Below, piece after piece: positions 35,511 to 42,723 of a stretch of DNA of 64,000 nucleotides (its first letter is position 1; the number at the start of each line of letters is the position of its first letter). The stretch is from contig NZ_JBFMKQ010000001.1 in assembly GCF_040786285.1 (NCBI RefSeq), forward strand, positions 1,674,001-1,738,000. The letters are read 5' to 3'. Source of the DNA: Aquimarina sp040786285 (GTDB taxonomy: Bacteria; Bacteroidota; Bacteroidia; Flavobacteriales; Flavobacteriaceae). The notes below the pieces were generated by a model that had not been told where the DNA came from, made no database searches, and was given only the letters and a program-made list of their open reading frames with translations. The translations under genes were made by a program, and so were the position numbers.

Positions 35511-35558
35511 AATAATGTAAAAAAACAAAACCGACACCACCTTAAAAAGGTATGTCGG
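35511..35558 (-). terminator. Terminator of the 192-residue secreted protein gene, with a competing pairing
   Basis: Reading the minus strand, CCGACA and TGTCGG (35531-35536 and 35553-35558) with inner pairing AAGGT/ACCTT form a hairpin followed by TTTTGTTTTTTT. The upper arm AAAACCGACA (35527-35536) can instead pair with TGTCGGTTTT at 35615-35624, so two exclusive structures are possible between this gene and the downstream kinase gene. Confidence 0.65.
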
Positions 35559-35628
35559 TATAATAAACAAAAGTTTCCCCCTTTTTGTCTATCAGATTGA
35601 GTTTGTGTTTGTTGTGTCGGTTTTAATT

Positions 35629-36207
35629 TTAGTAACTCGTGATAGCCGTTGTTTTTGTAGGATCGATAGTCATGGCTCCATCGTTCCATTCAAAACTTTG
35701 CTTCAGATTTACATATTTAATATCAGATGTATTTTTATAAAATGTTTGTGTTTGTAAAATATTTCCTTTTATCCCATACTCTTGATTTGGAAAAATATAT
35801 TGAAAATCGGTATTAGAGTCTTCACAGTATACATTTTTAAGTTCTGGAAGAGCAACAATGGTATCGCCGTCTTCAGAGACTGTAAAATAATACGCTTCTA
35901 CATGTGCACAGCAAGCAAGATATTCAACTTCCATCTTTATCACCTCAGAGATCCCTTTTAAACCAGGATTCTCTAAGGTGGTAATAAAGATGTCCTCAAA
36001 AAGCTCTGTGTCATTAATGGTTAAGGTTGAAATTGTTTCGGAGCTATTTCTTGACCTTACCAAATTGACAACATAAGCAGGGTGTTCTTTTCCTTGATCT
36101 GTAATTTCTGTTGTTACTAAATACTTCTTGGTATCAATAAATCCTTTTTGGGCATAGATAAATTGAAAACTTTGAAAAAGAACAATAATGATGACAACAT
36201 TTTTCAT
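35629..36207 (-). CDS. Secreted protein of unknown function
   Basis: The 192-residue product has a signal peptide cleaved near IYAQKG (about residue 20). The mature part is beta-rich with a CC-H motif (EYLACCAHVEAYYF) and another Cys in VYCEDSN, which could form disulfides or bind metal. No family was recognised. It lies upstream of the Reg_prop kinase on the same strand, but a terminator separates them. A pair of 12-bp direct repeats with a 21-bp period lies 71-103 bases upstream of its start. Confidence 0.65.
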   Translation of the reverse strand: MKNVVIIIVLFQSFQFIYAQKGFIDTKKYLVTTEITDQGKEHPAYVVNLVRSRNSSETISTLTINDTELFEDIFITTLENPGLKGISEVIKMEVEYLACCAHVEAYYFTVSEDGDTIVALPELKNVYCEDSNTDFQYIFPNQEYGIKGNILQTQTFYKNTSDIKYVNLKQSFEWNDGAMTIDPTKTTAITSY

Positions 36208-36633
36208 AACAGCTTTATTTTGAGGTTGGCTATTTAATGTAAAACTAGTTCCTTAAAATGATCTTGGAGTGATGGTTTTAGAATTCGTTACGATTCAATT
36301 AGAATTCGTTTAGATGAAAAGAAATAATTTTGCTTATTACCTTTATTTAATACCTAAACTATGTTTGTGTTCTTAATGTTGTTCTAAAAGTGAAACCCTT
36401 GCTAAACACTTCATTTTAAATGGTATGGTAAAACCATAAAGCATAAAATTAACCTTTCGGAGTTATATTATAATGAAGTTTTTTTGTACCTTCAAAAGGT
36501 TTCTTAAGAAACAAAAATAGCTTACCCCTAAAAAGAGAAATGTCTTTGTTTATAGCAACCATTACTTTTTTATTAGCATACTATACTTAATGTTTTTTAT
36601 CCTTTTTGAAGTAATTAATAAACTTAATATACT
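36208..36633. other. Intergenic region between divergent genes
   Basis: No gene is visible in these 426 bases. It holds the direct repeat at 36278-36310, a small hairpin (TATGGT/ACCATA at 36424-36438) and a perfect 14-bp palindrome GTTTCTTAAGAAAC at 36499-36512. No promoter matching TTG-N19-TAnnTTTG was found for either flanking gene. Confidence 0.5.
36278..36310 (-). promoter_or_regulatory. 12-bp direct repeats with 21-bp period
   Basis: TTAGAATTCGTT occurs exactly at 36278-36289 and 36299-36310. The period of two helical turns fits a LytTR-type or similar dimeric regulator. The gene at 35629-36207 and the LytTR system beyond it are the nearest possible targets and regulator, respectively (inference). 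Confidence 0.45.
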
Positions 36634-37476
36634 ATGAAAACAATACGTTATCGTTCTAGAGGAGGAGATGTTCATTATTTAGAAGAAATTCTTACCAAGC
36701 TTGGGTATAATGTTTATGTGTCTAATTATTTTGGAAGAGATACAGATCATGCTATAAAAGATTTTCAACAAAAAAATGGCTTGGTGGTTGATGGTATTGT
36801 TGGCCTTAAGACATGGTCAAAACTCATTGAAGCAGAAAGAAATATCATTGCATTTAACGATAAATTTTTATCAGAGCAAGATATTAAAGATTTTGCTCAA
36901 AATTTTGGTTTAGAGACAGCGATGGTAAAAGCGGTTAATGAGGTAGAAAGTAGAGGTAAAGGGTTTTTGTTAAGTGGAAAACCAATCATCTTATTTGAAG
37001 GCCATATTTTTTGGAGAGAACTTGATAAAAGAGGAGTTAAGCCATCTGATTATGTCTCTGAATATACTAAAGATGTATTGTATAAAAAATGGACTAAAAC
37101 TCACTACAGAGGGGGATCCGGAGAGTATGATCGTCTCGAAAAAGCGGCTGGGATATCTGATTTGCCAGCATTTCATGATGCAGCGCATAGTTCGGCCTCA
37201 TGGGGATCTTTTCAAATTATGGGATTTCATTATAAACACCTGGGGTATTCTTCTATAGATCAATTTGTTTCGGTAATGTACGAACACGAAAGAGAACATC
37301 TCAAAGCCTTTGGTAAATTCATAGAAAAAACGTCTTTTAAAGGTAAAAAGTTAATCGATTGGATTAAAGAAAAGAATTGGGCCAGATTTGCCGAAGGATA
37401 TAATGGGCCCGGTTATAAAAAGAATAAGTACGATACTAAATTAAAAAATGCGTATTTGCGATATAGTAATAATTAG
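36634..37476 (+). CDS. N-acetylmuramidase with N-terminal peptidoglycan-binding domain
   Basis: The 280-residue protein begins with a PG_binding_1 domain (about residues 5-66: RSRGGDVHYLEEILTKLGY, DFQQKNGLVVDGIVGLKTW), followed by an N-acetylmuramidase domain (about 80-278). The domain start VKAVNEVESRGKGFL carries the likely catalytic Glu103 or Glu105, and GKPIILFEGHIFWRE, SWGSFQIMGFHY and WARFAEGYNGPGY are family-typical. It cleaves the glycan backbone of peptidoglycan. There is no signal peptide, as in phage or contractile-tail lysins, but no phage gene is nearby. Export by a holin, T6SS/eCIS or lysis would be needed; otherwise it is a domesticated endolysin. Confidence 0.88.
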   Translation: MKTIRYRSRGGDVHYLEEILTKLGYNVYVSNYFGRDTDHAIKDFQQKNGLVVDGIVGLKTWSKLIEAERNIIAFNDKFLSEQDIKDFAQNFGLETAMVKAVNEVESRGKGFLLSGKPIILFEGHIFWRELDKRGVKPSDYVSEYTKDVLYKKWTKTHYRGGSGEYDRLEKAAGISDLPAFHDAAHSSASWGSFQIMGFHYKHLGYSSIDQFVSVMYEHEREHLKAFGKFIEKTSFKGKKLIDWIKEKNWARFAEGYNGPGYKKNKYDTKLKNAYLRYSNN

Positions 37477-37538
37477 TTCTATGTATACTGTATGCTAAGA
37501 TTGGTGGTTTTTTTAGTATCTTTAAGAGTAAACCTTCT

Positions 37539-40442
37539 GTGATTATGAAGAATAGGTGTCTTCTTACATTCTTTTTGATCGTATTCAATACTTTAGGGGT
37601 TCTTGGGCAAAAGTTTCGGTATACGACATATCAAGGGGATGAGCTTCCGTTTAAAAAAGTAAACCAAACAATTCAGGATTCTCATCAATATCTATGGCTT
37701 GCTACAGATCAGGGCTTGTATCGTTTTGATGGTAATAGATTTCAGGATTATAACACTTCATTACGCAGTCAGTATATTAAATCAATAATTTCATGGAAAA
37801 AAGACACCTTACTTTTTTCTAATGATACCGGCATTTTTAAACTCTTTTATAAAGAAAATACACCTAAAATAACCCCACACATTATTATTAGCGAAGTTAA
37901 AAATGGGATGAGTTACCCTGAACAATTGTTTAGCGATTCTAAAGATAGGTTATGGATAGGGCAGTTAGATGGTGCGGTGTATAGACAAGATAGAATAGAT
38001 ATTAAGAAACAACAGTTTTCTATTGCTCCTAATCGTAGAATATCTGACATATTTTTTAGCGAAGATCGTTTTGGTACCGTTTGGATTTTGATTCCTAAAG
38101 AAGGCCTGTTTTACTTCGATGAATCATCAAGCACTTTCGAGCAGCTTGATGGATTTAATGATATGTCACACTTTTATATAGAGGGTGATCAAATTATGTT
38201 AGTCGGAGACCTGCGTGTCTTAAAATTAAAGGTAAATGAGGATCATAGAATAATAGCCCAAAAACAAATAGATAATATAGGATTAGATTTCTATTATGTT
38301 AGTAAAGATCTAAACGGAGATTATTTTCTAGCTTCAGAACAAGGAATGTATACCTTGATTAATAATCAAACAGAATTGGTAGAGGTTTTTGGATCGAATG
38401 ATCCTCATCGAGTAGAAAAACTCCCTTATACATCAATTAATCATCTTTACTTTTCTCAGGATCAAATTCGCTCTGGCGGAAAAATATGGATAAGTACATC
38501 AAATGGGTTAGGGCTTTTATGGTCTAGTTATTTTCAGAGTGTTTCGGGGATGTCTCATGATAATGTATTTAGCATGAGCACTGGAGTAGATAATGAAGTT
38601 TTGATTTCTCTTAGTACTGTCAATAGTGTGAAAAGTACCGAAAGTACTAAAAGTTTTGATCAAATTACAGGAGTAAGTCAGGTTACAGGAATCTCTTCGC
38701 ACTCTGATAATACATGGTACGGAACCGCAGAAGGAACTATTATTCATTACAAAAATGGAAATTTACAGACCACCTACAGTTTAAAAAATAGAGGAGGAGG
38801 TATATTTTATATGTTTGCAGATCACCAAGGTGATAATTGGTTTTGTCAAGCACCAAGAGAAAAACCAATTGTCGGTGTAGCCAAAATTAGTGCCGATGGA
38901 CGAGTAACTTTTTATGACGAAGCAAACGGACTAAACAACCGCATTTTGGTAATCAATGAAGGAGGGCGATCAGAACTATATGGAGCAGGAATAGGGACCA
39001 AAACTTATTTGTATAAATATAATCGCGACCTGGATACTTTCGAAAACCGAAGTATTCCTTTTTCTTTTAAAGTGAGTAGTAATTTTGAAGTGCATGACCT
39101 GGCAGTAGATGATAAAGGAATCGTATGGCTAGGAACTACCGATGGACTTTTAAAGTATGATACAGAGAGCATTCAGCGAATAGATTTAGGAGCATATACA
39201 GGAAACGAGATTCGTTCGGTATGCGTGATCCCGGGAGGAGGCCTCTGGTTGGCAACCGATACCAATGGATTAGTTCATATAGACGCCAAAGGATCCTATG
39301 TGTTTTTTGATGAAAAAAGTGGCACTCCATCAAAAGTAGCATCATATCGAAGTATGATTATTGATAGTAATGGTCAGCTTTGGGTAGGTACAGCAGAAGG
39401 AGCTGTTTATTCTTCTCGATCCAATCCTACACCATTAACAACAAATCCGCCAATACTAGATGAGATTTATATAAATGATAAAGTTGAAAAGTTAGAAAAG
39501 AGATTGTTACGTTATAAAGAAACCGAGAAGGCAAGATTAAGTTTCGTTTCTGTTACTTTTCCATCAGATAACATTAGATACCAATATAAAGTATATAAAA
39601 GAGGTTCTAATAAAGACATGATTAGTAAAACACCATGGTCTTTACCTCTTGATACCAACGAGATCACTCTTCAAAAACTTAAAAGTGGAACCTATTTTTT
39701 ATTAGTAAGAGCCCAAAAACAAGGAGGATATTCATGGAGTGTCCCTCTAAAAATTAACCTTAAGGTTCAAAACAAATGGTATAAAACAATTTGGGGTATA
39801 GCATTATTACTGGTATTCGGGGTTTCTGGGTCGTGGTATATTTTGCGATTATGGGTGTTTAAAAAAACAAAAAACCTCGAAGTTTCACTTTCTGATAAGC
39901 AAAAAGAACTTCATAAAAAAGAAACAGAGCTTATTCTGCAAACCGAAGAGCTTAAAAGTACAGTGGCTAATATTCATCTACTGCATCGTTTATTAAAACA
40001 AATCCCCAAAGAACCTTCGTGGGATCAAGTATTCCCGGTTTTAATAAAATTAGTAGAGTTACCGACCAGAGTAGATGCTTTTGAAATTGCTTTTAAGAAA
40101 GGCAAAGAGATAGGGTATAAGGGAGCATCACGAGAAAAGACTAGCCTGATAGACAGGAATGAAAAGTTTGATAAAAAAGAGAATCTGGCGGCTTATGTTT
40201 TGACAGAAAATAAGCCTTTAATGATTGATAACTTTAATGAGGAGATTGAACAATACATCAATAAACGAGATGATAAAGGGTATTTATCTCTAATGTTATT
40301 ACCTTTTGAACAGAAAACAGGAACTAAAGTAGTTTTTTGTGTCTACGGAAAAGAAGAAAATAAGTTTACACAAAGAGATTTTACACTGCTTCAAATTCTC
40401 ACTGCCTTTCTTTCAGTTTCTGTAGTAGATGAGTTGAAATAA
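37539..40442 (+). CDS. Reg_prop/Y_Y_Y sensor with C-terminal GAF-like domain and no kinase
   Basis: The 967-residue protein (ATG at 37539, or MKNRC at 37545) has a signal peptide (VLGQ, about 24), a long propeller of Reg_prop repeats (DSHQYLWLATDQGLYRFDG, DDKGIVWLGTTDGLLKYD, DSNGQLWVGTAEGAVYSS), a Y_Y_Y domain near 690-750, a membrane helix near 758-780 and a coiled coil near 785-830. The last 130 residues look like a GAF domain (VRVDAFEIAFKKGKEIGYKG analogue, ending DFTLLQILTAFLSVSVVDEL). No phospho-accepting His or ATP-binding motif is present. The protein ends normally, so it is not an obvious truncation. It may signal through a partner protein. Confidence 0.85.
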   Translation: MIMKNRCLLTFFLIVFNTLGVLGQKFRYTTYQGDELPFKKVNQTIQDSHQYLWLATDQGLYRFDGNRFQDYNTSLRSQYIKSIISWKKDTLLFSNDTGIFKLFYKENTPKITPHIIISEVKNGMSYPEQLFSDSKDRLWIGQLDGAVYRQDRIDIKKQQFSIAPNRRISDIFFSEDRFGTVWILIPKEGLFYFDESSSTFEQLDGFNDMSHFYIEGDQIMLVGDLRVLKLKVNEDHRIIAQKQIDNIGLDFYYVSKDLNGDYFLASEQGMYTLINNQTELVEVFGSNDPHRVEKLPYTSINHLYFSQDQIRSGGKIWISTSNGLGLLWSSYFQSVSGMSHDNVFSMSTGVDNEVLISLSTVNSVKSTESTKSFDQITGVSQVTGISSHSDNTWYGTAEGTIIHYKNGNLQTTYSLKNRGGGIFYMFADHQGDNWFCQAPREKPIVGVAKISADGRVTFYDEANGLNNRILVINEGGRSELYGAGIGTKTYLYKYNRDLDTFENRSIPFSFKVSSNFEVHDLAVDDKGIVWLGTTDGLLKYDTESIQRIDLGAYTGNEIRSVCVIPGGGLWLATDTNGLVHIDAKGSYVFFDEKSGTPSKVASYRSMIIDSNGQLWVGTAEGAVYSSRSNPTPLTTNPPILDEIYINDKVEKLEKRLLRYKETEKARLSFVSVTFPSDNIRYQYKVYKRGSNKDMISKTPWSLPLDTNEITLQKLKSGTYFLLVRAQKQGGYSWSVPLKINLKVQNKWYKTIWGIALLLVFGVSGSWYILRLWVFKKTKNLEVSLSDKQKELHKKETELILQTEELKSTVANIHLLHRLLKQIPKEPSWDQVFPVLIKLVELPTRVDAFEIAFKKGKEIGYKGASREKTSLIDRNEKFDKKENLAAYVLTENKPLMIDNFNEEIEQYINKRDDKGYLSLMLLPFEQKTGTKVVFCVYGKEENKFTQRDFTLLQILTAFLSVSVVDELK

Positions 40443-40568
40443 TTTTAAAATAAATAAACTATTGCCTACGAGTATTGAATAACTTTCTCCGAATGAAGTA
40501 TTGAAAAAATAGAATTTGAATGAGGATTAATAAAAAGATTCTTTTTGATCTTTTATATTTTTACCCCT

Positions 40569-41036
40569 ATGATTGATAACTTCGAAAATGAATTTTTTGG
40601 AATCGGAATCCAAAATGGTAAAACTCCCGAAAATCTAGGGGTGTTATGGAGATCTGCTCAAAATATGGGAGCAAGCTTTATTTTTACAATCGGAAACCGC
40701 TATGCAAAACAAGCCAGTGATACACATAATGCTGTAAAAGCAATGCCCTATTTTCATTACGATACTTTTGAAGATTTTTATAACCATTTACCCAAAGGTG
40801 CTATGCTTGTTGGAGTTGAGCTAACTGATGATGCAGAGTTTTTAGAAACATTTAAACACCCTAAACGATGTGTATATTTATTAGGAGCCGAAGATCATGG
40901 GCTATCTAAAAAAGCTATTGAAAAATCCCATTTTTTGATCAAATTCAAGTCAGAGTTAAGTATTAATGTCTCTGTTGCTGGCAGTATAGTGATGTATGAT
41001 CGTGGAATTGATAAACCAAGGTTTATTAGGGTTTAG
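40569..41036 (+). CDS. SpoU/TrmH-family RNA 2'-O-methyltransferase
   Basis: From the ATG at 40569 the product is 155 residues, typical of minimal SPOUT methyltransferases; an ATG at 40545 would add 8 residues of hydrophobic sequence. The three SpoU motifs are present: ENLGVLWRSAQNMGA (N-x-G-x-x-x-R), YLLGAEDHGLS and LSINVSVAGSIVMYDR. It should methylate a ribose 2'-hydroxyl of tRNA or rRNA using S-adenosylmethionine and a trefoil knot. The exact site cannot be told from sequence. A 21-bp tandem repeat array begins 28 bases after its stop. Confidence 0.88.
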   Translation: MIDNFENEFFGIGIQNGKTPENLGVLWRSAQNMGASFIFTIGNRYAKQASDTHNAVKAMPYFHYDTFEDFYNHLPKGAMLVGVELTDDAEFLETFKHPKRCVYLLGAEDHGLSKKAIEKSHFLIKFKSELSINVSVAGSIVMYDRGIDKPRFIRV

Positions 41037-41063
41037 AAATAATTTATTAAGAGAAATACAAAG

Positions 41064-41270
41064 ATTGTTGCAGAACCTGCGAAACCCATTGTAATATCCC
41101 GAACTGACATTGTAGCTCACCTGAAGTGTATTGTAATCTACCTCAAGTTCATTGTTATACACCTGAAGCTTATTGTTGTACACCTTGATTTCATTGTAAC
41201 GCACCGTAAGCTTATTGTCAAACACCTTATCCTTATTGAAATACACCGAACTGACATTGCGACACTAGCT
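41064..41270. repeat. Tandem array of 21-bp repeats, about nine units
   Basis: ATTG begins a unit at 41064, 41088, 41109, 41130, 41151, 41172, 41193, 41214, 41235 and 41256. All spacings are 21 bases except the first, which is 24. A consensus is ATTGTAATACACCTGAAGCT with a final T; the ACC at unit positions 11-13 and the leading ATTG are the best conserved. There are no spacers. Since 21 is a multiple of three, frames stay open: the minus strand (41246 down) can encode heptads like VYNNKLQ, VYNNELE, VDYNTLQ. That frame runs on into the 3' end of the methyltransferase gene. Confidence 0.85.
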
Positions 41271-41367
41271 TTGTATAATGTTAAGAACCAAATGCCCATC
41301 GAAGTATACCAGATTAAATCTATAATACATTTTGCCACTACCATTAGAACAAGTATTTTTATTGTCT

Positions 41368-42714
41368 ATGTTTAAAATAGTAGAAGGTCTTGTTGCAGAT
41401 TTTAGTTCTTGGGTATGGGATTGGCCTTTGCTAGTATTACTTATTGGTGGTGGACTATTCTTTTTAATCTATTCACGATTTACACCTTTCCTTTATTTTG
41501 CGCATGCAATCGATGTCTTACGAGGCAAGTATGACAATGATAATGATCCCGGGCATCTAAGTCATTTTCAGGCCTTGTCTTCTGCTATTGCCGCTACGGT
41601 GGGTATGGGTAATATTAGTGGTGTTGCTGTGGCAATTGTAACGGGTGGTCCCGGGGCAGTCTTTTGGATGTGGGTTAGTGGATTAATTGGTATGGCAACC
41701 AAGTTTTATACCTGCTCACTTTCGGTCATGTATCGATCCGAAGAAAAAAATGGAACCCTACTGGGGGGACCAATGTATGTAATCACAAAAGGACTAGGTA
41801 AAGAATGGAAACCTTTGGCCGTATTTTTTGCCCTGGCAGGTTTAGTAGGGACACTTCCGGCCTTTACAGCAAATCAATTAACCCAAACACTGGTAGATGT
41901 GTTACGTTGGCAAGAAGATGATAAGTTGTATATAGGGCTTGTACTGGCTGCTTTAGCTTCGTTAGTGATATTGGGAGGAATAAAAAGAATCGGTTTAGTG
42001 GCGAGCAGGTTAGTGCCTTTTATGGTGGTCTTGTATTTTATAACCGTCATCACTATTTTGATCATACAAATAGAAGAAGTGCCTTATATGTTTAGTTTGA
42101 TTTTTTCTGATGCGTTTTCTGGTAATGCTATTGCTGGCGGTGCACTAGGGCATTTAATCAAAACAGGAATAAAGAGAGGTGCATTTTCTAATGAGGCAGG
42201 TATTGGTACCGCGCCTATGATGCACGGTACGGCTAAAACCAAAGAACCTATTAGAGAAGGGTTAGTAGCTATGATTGGCCCATCAATCGATACTTTATTG
42301 GTATGTACACTAACATCTTTGGCAATACTTTCTACCGGGGTCTGGAAGGATACTGATAGCAACGGAATTTCACTAACGTTACAAGCTTTTAATGCTGTGT
42401 TACCTTATGGATTAGGAGATATCGTAGTGATCGTTATGGTGTTGGTATTTGCATTGTCCACCTTATTCTCATATTCGTATTATGGGACCACTTGTTTAGG
42501 GTTTTTGACTGCACCTAAATATGGGAAATACTATAACTATATCTACATAGTTTCTATTGTGGTGGCAGCCGTAGTTAAAGTAGATTTTGCCATAGACCTA
42601 ATTGATAGTGCTTTTGCAATGATGGCAATTCCTACAGTAATTTCAGGTTTGTTATTAGCCCCAAAAGTAAATGCAAAGGCAAAACAATATTTTAAGAGTA
42701 TAAAAGAACTCTAA
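41368..42714 (+). CDS. Alanine/glycine:cation symporter (AGCS family)
   Basis: From the ATG at 41368 the product is 448 residues, with ten or more membrane helices. Family features include LSHFQALSSAIAATVGMGNISGVAVAIVTGGPGAVFWMWVSG split over helices 2-3, LLGGPMYVITKGLG, and GIKRGAFSNEAGIGTAPMMHG, which is the AGCS signature. It imports alanine or glycine with Na+ or H+. An ATG at 41332 would add 12 residues and is less likely. The gene is convergent with the OmpA-family gene, 9 bases apart. Confidence 0.93.
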   Translation: MFKIVEGLVADFSSWVWDWPLLVLLIGGGLFFLIYSRFTPFLYFAHAIDVLRGKYDNDNDPGHLSHFQALSSAIAATVGMGNISGVAVAIVTGGPGAVFWMWVSGLIGMATKFYTCSLSVMYRSEEKNGTLLGGPMYVITKGLGKEWKPLAVFFALAGLVGTLPAFTANQLTQTLVDVLRWQEDDKLYIGLVLAALASLVILGGIKRIGLVASRLVPFMVVLYFITVITILIIQIEEVPYMFSLIFSDAFSGNAIAGGALGHLIKTGIKRGAFSNEAGIGTAPMMHGTAKTKEPIREGLVAMIGPSIDTLLVCTLTSLAILSTGVWKDTDSNGISLTLQAFNAVLPYGLGDIVVIVMVLVFALSTLFSYSYYGTTCLGFLTAPKYGKYYNYIYIVSIVVAAVVKVDFAIDLIDSAFAMMAIPTVISGLLLAPKVNAKAKQYFKSIKEL

Positions 42715-42723
42715 TTTTTTAAA

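Noticed and set aside
35471..35689. 72-residue minus-strand frame
   Set aside because: It overlaps the end of the secreted-protein gene in another frame and crosses the terminator.
36634..37476. Prophage
   Set aside because: Only a lysin-like gene is present. No integrase, capsid, tail or terminase gene and no att-like repeats were seen.
40956..41246. 96-residue minus-strand frame with heptad-like repeats
   Set aside because: It runs antisense into the end of the methyltransferase gene and is open because the repeat length is a multiple of three. It has no ribosome-binding context, so it is reported under findings only.
41064..41270. CRISPR array
   Set aside because: The 21-bp units follow each other without unique spacers and no cas gene is in the window.
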